From: an uncultured Azospirillum sp.
GTDB taxonomy: Bacteria > Pseudomonadota > Alphaproteobacteria > Azospirillales > Azospirillaceae
DNA length: 5,341 nucleotides
Reading direction: 5' to 3'
Assembly (NCBI GenBank): GCA_937960755.1
Contig: CALGOL010000192.1
Coordinates: forward strand, 1-5,341
Shown here in pieces: positions 1 to 5,298 of this stretch. Under the pieces are notes generated by a model. That model did no database searches. It worked only from the letters and a program-made list of their open reading frames with translations, and was not told where the DNA came from. How positions within the stretch are numbered: position 1 is the stretch's first letter; each line of letters begins with the position of its first letter. The translations under genes were made by a program, and so were the position numbers.

Positions 1-151
1 GCCGCGCCGCGCGATTGGCGAACAGCCGCGCCGGGTCCGGCAGGCGCACCGGTTCCGGCGAGCGGCCGGGCGAAAGTCCGGCGGCGTCCATCGCGGCTTG
101 CAGGTCGGCGGAATGGTGGTCGGCGAGATTCTGGACGGGGGACGGGGTCAT
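1..151 (-). CDS. fdhE: FdhE-like formate dehydrogenase accessory protein, N-terminal part
   Basis: Reading the minus strand from the ATG at 151-149 gives 50 codons without a stop before the window edge. The protein starts MTPSPVQNLADHHSADLQ and contains LPDPARLFANRAAR at about residues 37-50. FdhE proteins have a poorly conserved start followed by a segment of the type LPxxxxLFxRRAxRLRxLA, so this stretch fits FdhE. In the family, FdhE is a cytoplasmic rubredoxin-like protein that interacts with the catalytic subunit of respiratory formate dehydrogenases and is needed for active enzyme. Its zinc/iron-binding CxxC motifs lie further on, outside the window, so they cannot be checked. A GGAG sequence (minus strand, 163-160) lies 10 bases before the ATG. 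The gene is divergent from the formate dehydrogenase operon, whose presence strongly supports the call. On sequence alone the match is short, and another small gene cannot be excluded. Confidence 0.62.
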   Translation of the reverse strand, partial: MTPSPVQNLADHHSADLQAAMDAAGLSPGRSPEPVRLPDPARLFANRAAR

Positions 152-241
152 CGGGCGGGGGCTCCAATCGCGCGTGTCGGGGTCGAGGCCGCAGCGTAAG
201 CAATTTCCGTGCGCGGTCGGATAGCCGGCCAAAGGCCATGA

Positions 242-269
242 CATATAGGGCTATATTGCGCCGCAACAA
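242..269 (-). promoter_or_regulatory. AT-rich palindromes over a weak possible fdhE promoter
   Basis: ATATAG-GG-CTATAT (243-256) is a perfect 14-base palindrome, directly followed by TTGC-GCC-GCAA (256-266). On the minus strand, TTGTTG (269-264) and TATATG (247-242) are 16 bases apart. They could be poor -35 and -10 elements (3/6 and 4/6 matches to the sigma-70 consensus) firing towards fdhE, with the ATATAG palindrome covering the -10 as an operator would. The palindrome is not a convincing match to the longer ModE site or to a 14-base FNR/CRP-type site. The palindromes are seen directly; the promoter and operator roles are inferred. Confidence 0.27.
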
Positions 270-290
270 GACCATTCGCAAAAAATGTAG

Positions 291-325
291 GGACATTTTG
301 TCCAAACGATGCGGACAGAATGTCC
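291..325. promoter_or_regulatory. Paired GGACA-N3-TGTCC palindromes, distal activator sites
   Basis: GGACA-TTT-TGTCC (291-303) and GGACA-GAA-TGTCC (313-325) share identical 5-base arms and a 3-base spacer. Their centres, 297 and 319, are 22 bp apart, about two helical turns, so dimers bound at both would lie on the same DNA face. The left site also overlaps a third inverted repeat, AAAATGT-AGGG-ACATTTT (282-299). Relative to the predicted sigma-54 start at 408 the centres are at -111 and -89, typical for upstream sites of a bacterial enhancer-binding protein. The palindromes are plain; the activator is unknown, and a formate-responsive regulator is only a guess. Confidence 0.55.
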
Positions 326-381
326 GATATTGCAATGCAGCAATGCGTTAAGAACCCAGCAATCGCATGGTTTCTTCCGAT

Positions 382-397
382 TGGCACGGAACCTGCC
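382..397 (+). promoter_or_regulatory. Sigma-54 promoter, distal copy
   Basis: TGGCACG-GAAC-CTGCC matches the RpoN consensus TGGCACG-N4-TTGC(A/T): the -24 block is exact, and the -12 block keeps TGC. The invariant GG (383-384) and GC (395-396) are separated by exactly 10 bases. The predicted start is about 408, which would give a 222-base leader passing through repeat copy 2. The sequence lies inside a palindrome, TTGGCA-N7-TGCCAA (381-399), so the opposite strand also reads GG-N10-GC, with a weaker match (TGGCAGG-TTCC-GTGCC). Confidence 0.62.
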
Positions 398-400
398 AAG

Positions 401-422
401 GGCGGCGCGCGACGGCGCCGCC
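401..422. other. GC hairpin, distal copy
   Basis: GGCGGCGC (401-408) and GCGCCGCC (415-422) form a perfect 8-base stem around the 6-base loop GCGACG. The predicted distal start (408) falls at the end of the left arm, so a transcript begun there would lack most of this stem. No T-run follows, so it is not a standard terminator. An operator role near +1 is possible but unsupported. Confidence 0.5.
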
Positions 423-454
423 AACGGTCCCGGCGCGTCAGGCAAAAAATGTAG

Positions 455-489
455 GGACATTTTGTCCAAACGATGCGGACAGAATGTCC
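455..489. promoter_or_regulatory. Paired GGACA-N3-TGTCC palindromes, proximal activator sites
   Basis: This is the repeat-copy-2 version of the site pair, with palindromes at 455-467 and 477-489 and centres at 461 and 483. They lie at -111 and -89 from the predicted start at 572. With the copy-1 pair, the operon has four identical-arm sites upstream of its nearest promoter, two close and two at about -275 and -253. Enhancer-binding proteins can act from both ranges. The function is inferred from arrangement; no regulator gene is in the window. Confidence 0.55.
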
Positions 490-545
490 GATATTGCAAT
501 GCAGCAATGCGTTAAGAACCCAGCAATCGCATGGTTTCTTCCGAT

Positions 546-561
546 TGGCACGGAACCTGCC
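546..561 (+). promoter_or_regulatory. Sigma-54 promoter, proximal copy, likely main operon promoter
   Basis: The same TGGCACG-GAAC-CTGCC sequence as in the distal copy has GG at 547-548 and GC at 559-560, separated by 10 bases. With the C of GC at -12, transcription would start at about 572, leaving a 58-base leader before the ATG at 630. Exact -24 block, exact spacing, paired upstream palindromes at the usual distance and a downstream formate dehydrogenase gene support the call together. The -12 block departs from consensus at its first and last bases (CTGCC, not TTGCA/T). Dependence on RpoN is an inference from motif and layout. Confidence 0.68.
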
Positions 562-564
562 AAG

Positions 565-586
565 GGCGGCGCGCGACGGCGCCGCC
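565..586. other. GC hairpin in the operon leader
   Basis: A perfect 8-base stem, GGCGGCGC (565-572) with GCGCCGCC (579-586), surrounds the loop GCGACG. A transcript from the proximal promoter (start near 572) would contain only the right arm, whereas one from the distal promoter (start near 408) would contain the whole hairpin. The two mRNAs could therefore differ in leader folding. No T-run follows. The structure is seen; any effect is inferred. Confidence 0.5.
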
Positions 587-619
587 AACGGTCCCGGCGC
601 GTCAGGCAACGCTTCGTCC

Positions 620-625
620 GGGAGG
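620..625 (+). promoter_or_regulatory. Ribosome binding site fixing the alpha-subunit start
   Basis: GGGAGG lies 4 bases before the ATG at 630. It selects this ATG over the in-frame ATG at 531, which has no comparable site and lies upstream of the predicted proximal transcript start. The chosen start puts the twin-arginine motif at residues 4-10 and places all cofactor cysteines at the same numbers as in E. coli FdnG. Confidence 0.85.
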
Positions 626-629
626 AAAC

Positions 630-3600
630 ATGCAAGTCAGTCGTCGACAATTCTTCAAATTTTCGGCGGGGGGGCTTTCAGCCACCAGCATGGCGGCGCT
701 GGGCTTCCTCCCTGAAACCGCGACGGCGCAGGTGCGCCAATTCAAGCTGGCCCGCGCCAAGGAAGTGCGCAACACCTGCCCCTATTGCTCGGTGGGCTGC
801 GGCCTGCTGATGTACAGCATCGGCGACGGGGCGAAGAACGCCAAGGCGGAAATCGTCCATATCGAAGGCGACCCCGACCACCCGGTCAGCCGCGGCTCGC
901 TCTGTCCCAAGGGCGCCGGTCTGTTGGACTTCGTCCACAGCCCCAACCGGCTGAAACACCCGGAAGTGCGCGAAGCCGGTTCGTCGGAATGGAAGCGGAT
1001 TTCCTGGCATGAGGCGGTGGAGCGCATCGCCCGCCACATCAAGAACGACCGCGACGCCAACTTCATCGAGAAGGGCAAGGACGGCGCGACGGTCAACCGC
1101 TGGACCTCCACCGCCATGCTGACCGCGTCGGCGTCGTCGAATGAGACCGGCATCCTGACGCAGAAGTTCATGCGCTCGCTGGGGATCGTCGGCACCGACG
1201 CCCAGGCCCGCGTTTGTCACGGGCCGACGGTGGCGGCGCTGGCCGCCACTTTCGGCCGCGGCGCGATGACCAACACCTGGGTCGATTTCAAGAACGCCAA
1301 CTTCATTTTGGTGATGGGCGGCAACCCGGCGGAAGCCCACCCGGTCGGCTTCAAATGGGCGATTGAAGCCAAGAAGAAGGGCGCGCGCATCGTCGTCGTC
1401 GATCCGCGCTACAACCGCTCGGCGGCGGTGGCGGACGAATATGTTCCGATCCGCGCCGGCTCCGACATCGTCTTCCTGGGCGGCGTCATTAACTGGCTGG
1501 TCAACAACGACAAGATCCAGTGGGAATACGTCAAGGCCTTCACCAACGCCTCCTACATCGTGTCGGAAGGCTATAGTTTCGACGAGGGCCTGTTCTCCGG
1601 CTTTGACGAAGCCAAGGGCAAGTATGACCGCAAGAGCTGGTCGTACGAGATGAACGAGGACGGCACGGCCAAAACCGACCCGACCTTGGCGCATCCGCGC
1701 TGCGTGTGGAACCTGATGAAGGCCCACTACGCCCGCTACACGCCCGAACTGGTGGAAGACCTGACCGGCAGCCCGAAGGCCGGCTTCCTGTCGGTGTGCA
1801 AGCATTTGGGCGAGACGTCGGCCCGCGACAAGGTCGGCACCATCCTCTACGCCCTGGGCTGGACCCAGCACACCACCGGCGCGCAGAACATCCGCACCAT
1901 GGCGATGATCCAGCTTCTGCTGGGCAACATCGGCATGCCGGGCGGCGGCGTCAACGCGCTGCGCGGCCACTCCAACATTCAAGGTTTGTCGGATCTCGGG
2001 CTGTTGTCCACCAATCTGCCGGGTTACCTCACCCTGCCGAATGAAAAAGCCCACCCGACATTTGACGACTACATCAAGAAGACCGCGCCCAAGGCGTTGC
2101 AGCAAGGCCAGCTTAACTTCTGGGCCAACACGCCGAAGTTCTTCGTCAGCCTGCTGAAGTGGTTCTACGGCGAAAACGCCACGGCGGAAAACAACTGGGG
2201 TTACGACTGGCTGCCCAAGTGGGACAAGCTGTACGACGTGCTGCAAGTCATGGATATGATGCACAACGGCCAGGTCAACGGCCTGATCGTGCAGGGCTTC
2301 AACCCGCTGACCAGCTTCCCCGACGCGCGCAAGACCCAAGCCAGCTTCTCGAAGCTGAAATACATGGTGGTGATCGACCCGATCTCCACTGAAACCGCGT
2401 CGTTCTGGGCCAATCACGGCGAGATTAACGACGTCAAGCCGGCGGACATCAAGACCGAAGTCTTCCGCCTGCCGTCCACTTGCTTCGCCGAAGAAGACGG
2501 CGCCATCGTCAATTCCTCGCGCTGGCTGCAATGGCACTACAAAGGCGCCGACGCGCCCGGCGAAGCCAAGACCGACCAGGAAATCATCGCTGAAATCTAT
2601 TGGGCGGTGCGCGAACTGTACGTCAAGGAAGGCGGCAAGGCGCCGGAACCCATCACCAAGCTGGCTTGGCCCTATCGCAACCCGCTGGAGCCGACGCCGG
2701 AAGAACTGGCGAAGGAGCTGAACGGCCGGGCGCTGGTGGACGTCCCCGATCCGAAGAACCCCGGCAAGCTGTTGCTGCGCAAGGGTGAACAGCTTTCCAG
2801 CTTCGCGCAGATGCGCGACGACGGAACCACCTTGTCGGCGTGCTGGATTTTCGCCGGCTCTTGGACCGAAGCCGGCAATCAGATGGCGCGGCGCGACAAC
2901 ACCGACACCGGCCTGGGCAATACGCCGGGCTGGGCGTGGGCGTGGCCGGCCAACCGCCGCATCATCTACAACCGCGCGTCGTGCGACCCGGCGGGCAAGC
3001 CGTGGGACCCGAAGCGCAACCTGATCGCCTGGAACGGCGAGAAGTGGGCGGGCGCCGACGTCCCCGACTTCAAGGTCGATTCGCCGCCGGAAGCCGGCAT
3101 GAACCCGTTCATCATGAACCCGGAAGGCGTCGGCCGGCTGTTCGCCACCGACAAGCTGGCGGACGGTCCTTTCCCGGAACATTACGAGCCGATGGAAAGC
3201 CCGCTGCCCGCCAACCCGATGCACCCCAAAGTGTCCACCAGCCCGGCGGTGCGCATCTTCAAGGCCGATAAGGAACGGCTGGGAACGTCCGCCGATTATC
3301 CTTACGTCGGCACCACCTATCGCCTGACCGAGCATTTCCAGTTCTGGACCAAGGGCGTGCGGCTCAACGCCATCGCCCAGCCCGAACAGTTCGTCGAAAT
3401 CGGCGAAGCCTTGGCGAAGGAAAAGGGCATTCAGGCCGGCGACTGGGTCAAGGTGTCGTCCAAGCGCGGCTTCATCAAGGCGCGCGCCGTCGTCACCAAG
3501 CGCATCAAGGCGCTGACGGTGCAGTCGAAGACCGTCCATCAGGTCGGCATTCCGCTGCACTGGGGTTGGGAGACGGTGGCGAAAAAAGGCTACCTGTCCA

Positions 3601-3692
3601 ACAACCTGCCCCCCGCCGTTGGCGACTGCAACACCCAGACGCCGGAATACAAGGCGTTCCTGGTGAACGTCGAAAAGATCGTGGGAGTCTGA
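630..3692 (+). CDS. fdnG: Respiratory formate dehydrogenase alpha (catalytic) subunit, Cys form
   Basis: This 1020-residue protein oxidises formate to CO2 at a bis-MGD molybdenum (or tungsten) centre and is exported folded by the Tat system. Residues 1-33 are a Tat signal (SRRQFFK at 4-10, likely cut after ATA at 33). An N-terminal [4Fe-4S] site is formed by Cys50, Cys53, Cys57 and Cys92, with the conserved Lys94. The active-site stretch is ARVCHGPTVAALAATFGRGA. Its Cys196 (TGT, 1215-1217) takes the place of the selenocysteine of E. coli FdnG, followed by the conserved His197. Later landmarks are MGGNPAEAHPVGF, GAQNIRTMAMIQLLLGN, FRLPSTCFAEEDG and, from about residue 890, the C-terminal dinucleotide-binding domain (YVGTTYRLTEHF to QTPEYKAFLVN). 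Its length matches E. coli FdnG/FdoG (about 1015). The beta gene follows after 4 bases. No frameshift or internal stop is seen. FdnG and FdoG cannot be told apart here; fdoG is an equally valid symbol. Confidence 0.97.
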   Translation: MQVSRRQFFKFSAGGLSATSMAALGFLPETATAQVRQFKLARAKEVRNTCPYCSVGCGLLMYSIGDGAKNAKAEIVHIEGDPDHPVSRGSLCPKGAGLLDFVHSPNRLKHPEVREAGSSEWKRISWHEAVERIARHIKNDRDANFIEKGKDGATVNRWTSTAMLTASASSNETGILTQKFMRSLGIVGTDAQARVCHGPTVAALAATFGRGAMTNTWVDFKNANFILVMGGNPAEAHPVGFKWAIEAKKKGARIVVVDPRYNRSAAVADEYVPIRAGSDIVFLGGVINWLVNNDKIQWEYVKAFTNASYIVSEGYSFDEGLFSGFDEAKGKYDRKSWSYEMNEDGTAKTDPTLAHPRCVWNLMKAHYARYTPELVEDLTGSPKAGFLSVCKHLGETSARDKVGTILYALGWTQHTTGAQNIRTMAMIQLLLGNIGMPGGGVNALRGHSNIQGLSDLGLLSTNLPGYLTLPNEKAHPTFDDYIKKTAPKALQQGQLNFWANTPKFFVSLLKWFYGENATAENNWGYDWLPKWDKLYDVLQVMDMMHNGQVNGLIVQGFNPLTSFPDARKTQASFSKLKYMVVIDPISTETASFWANHGEINDVKPADIKTEVFRLPSTCFAEEDGAIVNSSRWLQWHYKGADAPGEAKTDQEIIAEIYWAVRELYVKEGGKAPEPITKLAWPYRNPLEPTPEELAKELNGRALVDVPDPKNPGKLLLRKGEQLSSFAQMRDDGTTLSACWIFAGSWTEAGNQMARRDNTDTGLGNTPGWAWAWPANRRIIYNRASCDPAGKPWDPKRNLIAWNGEKWAGADVPDFKVDSPPEAGMNPFIMNPEGVGRLFATDKLADGPFPEHYEPMESPLPANPMHPKVSTSPAVRIFKADKERLGTSADYPYVGTTYRLTEHFQFWTKGVRLNAIAQPEQFVEIGEALAKEKGIQAGDWVKVSSKRGFIKARAVVTKRIKALTVQSKTVHQVGIPLHWGWETVAKKGYLSNNLPPAVGDCNTQTPEYKAFLVNVEKIVGV

Positions 3693-3696
3693 TTAC

Positions 3697-4599
3697 ATGG
3701 CGTTGCAATCTTTGGACATCCTGCGCCGCTCCGCCAGCCCGACCGAGCCGCCGCAGGTCCGCAATCCGCAAGAAATCGCCAAGCTGATCGACGTGTCGGT
3801 CTGCATCGGCTGCAAGGCGTGTCAGGTGGCGTGTTCCGAATGGAACGAACTGCGCGCCGACGTCGGCTCTTGCGTCGGCGTCTACGACAATCCGGTCGAC
3901 CTGTCGGACCAAGCCTGGACGGTCATGCGCTTCACGGAAGTGGAGGAGCAAGGCAAGCTGGAATGGCTGATCCGCAAGGACGGCTGCATGCATTGCGCCG
4001 ATCCCGGCTGCTTGAAGGCTTGCCCGTCGCCGGGCGCCATTGTGCAGTACAAGAACGGCATCGTCGATTATCACCAGGAAAATTGCATCGGTTGCGGCTA
4101 TTGCGTGGCGGGCTGCCCGTTCAACGTGCCGCGGCTGAGCAAGGCCGACAACAAGGCGTACAAGTGCACCATGTGCTCCGACCGCGTGTCGGTGGGGCTG
4201 GAGCCGGCCTGCGTCAAGACCTGCCCGACCGGCGCCATCCAGTTCGGCTCCAAGGAAGACATGAAAGACGTGGCGGCGACCCGCGTCGCCGACCTGAAGG
4301 ACCGCGGCTACCAGAACGCCGGCCTGTACGACCCGGCGGGGGTGGGCGGCACCCACGTCATGTACGTGCTGCACCACGCCGACAAGCCGCAGCACTACGC
4401 CGGCCTGCCGGACAAGCCGTCGATCAGCAAGGCGGTGGGCTTGTGGAAGGACGTGCTGAAGCCGTTCGCCACCCTGGGCATCGCCGCCGCCGGCCTGTTC
4501 GGCTTCTTCCATTACATCACCGTCGGCCCCAACCGCACCGATGAGGAAGAACACGACGGCCAGAACGAAAAAGCCAAAGAGAAGGAACCCGCGGCATGA
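3697..4599 (+). CDS. fdnH: Respiratory formate dehydrogenase beta (iron-sulfur) subunit
   Basis: This 300-residue protein carries electrons from the alpha subunit to the cytochrome. Sixteen cysteines in four groups fit four [4Fe-4S] clusters: Cys36/39/42/46 (CIGCKACQVAC), Cys97/100/105/109 (CMHCADPGCLKAC), Cys130/133/136/140 (CIGCGYCVAGC) and Cys157/160/172/176. The segment GVGGTHVMYVLHHAD is typical of FdnH/FdoH. One membrane helix lies at about 256-276 (FATLGIAAAGLFGFFHYITV), followed by a charged tail (TDEEEHDGQNEKAKEKEPAA), as expected for a subunit anchored next to the gamma subunit. It has no signal peptide; in this family the beta subunit is exported with the Tat-bearing alpha subunit. 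GGGAG (3683-3687), inside the end of the alpha gene, is its ribosome binding site. It overlaps the gamma gene by 4 bases. Its length is close to E. coli FdnH (294). Confidence 0.97.
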   Translation: MALQSLDILRRSASPTEPPQVRNPQEIAKLIDVSVCIGCKACQVACSEWNELRADVGSCVGVYDNPVDLSDQAWTVMRFTEVEEQGKLEWLIRKDGCMHCADPGCLKACPSPGAIVQYKNGIVDYHQENCIGCGYCVAGCPFNVPRLSKADNKAYKCTMCSDRVSVGLEPACVKTCPTGAIQFGSKEDMKDVAATRVADLKDRGYQNAGLYDPAGVGGTHVMYVLHHADKPQHYAGLPDKPSISKAVGLWKDVLKPFATLGIAAAGLFGFFHYITVGPNRTDEEEHDGQNEKAKEKEPAA

Positions 4600-5225
4600 G
4601 CGAGAAACTGATTAAGCGCTACGGCGCGGCCGAACGCATCAATCACTGGATCGTCGCCGTCTGCTTTGTGCTGCTGGCGATTTCCGGGCTGGCCTTCTTC
4701 TACCCGGCGTTTTTCTGGCTGACCGGGGTGTTCGGCACGCCGCAGCTCGCCCGCATCGTCCATCCCTTCATCGGCGTGGTGATGTTCCTGGCGTTCGCCC
4801 GCCAGTTCTTCCGCTACGCCCATCACAATCTGATTAACAGCGAAGACGTCAAGTGGATGCTGGCGGTCAAGGAAGTGATGAAGGGCCGCGAAGTCGGCGA
4901 CATCGGCCGCTACAACGGCGGGCAGAAGGCCATGTTCTGGATCATGGTCTTGTGCATGCTGGTGCTGCTGGGCTCCGGGATCATCGCTTGGCGGCCGTAC
5001 TTCGCCGGGCAGTTCCCGATTGAATGGATCCGGTTGGCCTTGCTGGCGCATTCCCTGTCGGCGATGGCGCTGATCGCCAGCATCATCGTGCATGTCTACG
5101 CCGCCATCTGGGTGCAGGGCACCATCCGCGCCATGGTGGAAGGCGTCGTCACCCACGCTTGGGCGAAGAAGCATCATCCGCGCTGGTGGCGTCAGGTCAC
5201 CGGCCAGGAGAAGGCGTCGCACTAA
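4596..5225 (+). CDS. fdnI: Respiratory formate dehydrogenase gamma subunit, cytochrome b556
   Basis: This 209-residue membrane protein holds two b hemes and passes electrons to the quinone pool. Four hydrophobic segments are visible, at about 18-36, 53-72, 112-131 and 148-172. His17 (RINHW), His56 (RIVHPFIG), His152 (LLAHS) and His166 (IIVHVYAA) correspond in order and spacing to the heme ligands His18, 57, 155 and 169 of E. coli FdnI. The loop RYNGGQK (105-111), before the third helix, matches the region lining the quinone site in that family. The C-terminal HHPRWWRQ stretch is also typical of FdnI/FdoI. The start codon overlaps the beta stop (ATGA), with GAAGGA (4581-4586) as ribosome binding site, implying translational coupling. 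It is complete, at nearly the usual length (211-217). No later gene in the window continues the operon. Confidence 0.96.
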   Translation: MSEKLIKRYGAAERINHWIVAVCFVLLAISGLAFFYPAFFWLTGVFGTPQLARIVHPFIGVVMFLAFARQFFRYAHHNLINSEDVKWMLAVKEVMKGREVGDIGRYNGGQKAMFWIMVLCMLVLLGSGIIAWRPYFAGQFPIEWIRLALLAHSLSAMALIASIIVHVYAAIWVQGTIRAMVEGVVTHAWAKKHHPRWWRQVTGQEKASH

Positions 5226-5298
5226 AAACGGTTGGGAACGTCGCTTAAAAACCAAACCCATCGCCGTCACCCCATGGCGAACGGGCGAAGGAAAATAA

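Larger units (their letters stand above)
278..441. repeat. Tandem promoter duplication, copy 1 (164 bp)
   Basis: Bases 278-445 are identical, base for base, to 442-609, giving a direct tandem repeat of period 164 with just over two copies. Identity ends at 277/441 on the left (C versus G) and at 446/610 on the right (A versus C). The tetranucleotide GCAA occurs at 278, 442 and 606, so the duplication is bounded by a 4-base microhomology, as expected from slippage or short-homology recombination. Absence of any difference suggests a recent event, active homogenisation or an assembly artefact. Copy 1 holds an activator-site pair (291-325), a sigma-54 promoter match (382-397) and a GC hairpin (401-422). 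Confidence 0.97.
442..609. repeat. Tandem promoter duplication, copy 2, next to the operon
   Basis: This is the operon-proximal copy of the 164-base repeat, identical to 278-445 through base 609. Its last bases lie 20 upstream of the alpha-subunit ATG at 630. It contains its own activator-site pair (455-489), sigma-54 promoter match (546-561) and GC hairpin (565-586), so it could drive the operon alone. An in-frame ATG at 531 inside this copy extends the alpha frame upstream, but it precedes the predicted transcription start and would hide the Tat signal, so it is not the start of translation. Confidence 0.97.
152..629. other. Intergenic regulatory region between fdhE and the fdh operon
   Basis: These 478 bases separate two divergent genes and contain no convincing coding sequence; open frames here run through the tandem repeat and lack family resemblance. 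From left to right it holds a short GGCC-AAA-GGCC palindrome (227-237), AT-rich palindromes at 243-266 overlapping a weak possible divergent promoter, and then the tandem duplication (278-609). The duplication contains two activator-site pairs, two sigma-54 promoter matches and two GC hairpins. The operon's ribosome binding site follows. I found no FNR-type TTGAT-N4-ATCAA box by reading. Confidence 0.8.

Noticed and set aside
360..373. IHF site between activator sites and sigma-54 promoter (AATCGCATGGTTT)
   Set aside because: IHF often bends DNA in such promoters, but this sequence misses two of the core WATCAA positions, so it is too weak to call.
148..609. Minus-strand frame across the tandem duplication, with an internally repeated protein
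   Set aside because: The protein repeat simply follows from the DNA duplication. It has no family resemblance, crosses the promoter elements and overlaps the intergenic region of two supported genes.
278..609. CRISPR array or mobile element
   Set aside because: There are only two contiguous 164-base copies, with no unique spacers, terminal inverted repeats or transposase. It is a simple tandem duplication.
531..629. In-frame upstream ATG at 531 as the start of the alpha subunit
   Set aside because: It lies inside the tandem repeat, before the predicted proximal transcript start. It has no good ribosome binding site and would put 33 unrelated residues before a canonical Tat signal. The start at 630 has GGGAGG and matches the family length and cysteine numbering.
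1218..1270. Selenocysteine insertion element after the active-site codon
   Set aside because: The codon is TGT (Cys), so no insertion element is required, and I saw no clear hairpin of that type.
678..3560. Long open frame (960 codons) antisense to the alpha subunit
   Set aside because: It mirrors the GC-rich third-position bias of the real gene. Its translation is low-complexity (rich in Arg, Gly, Val, Ala and His) with no recognisable domain.
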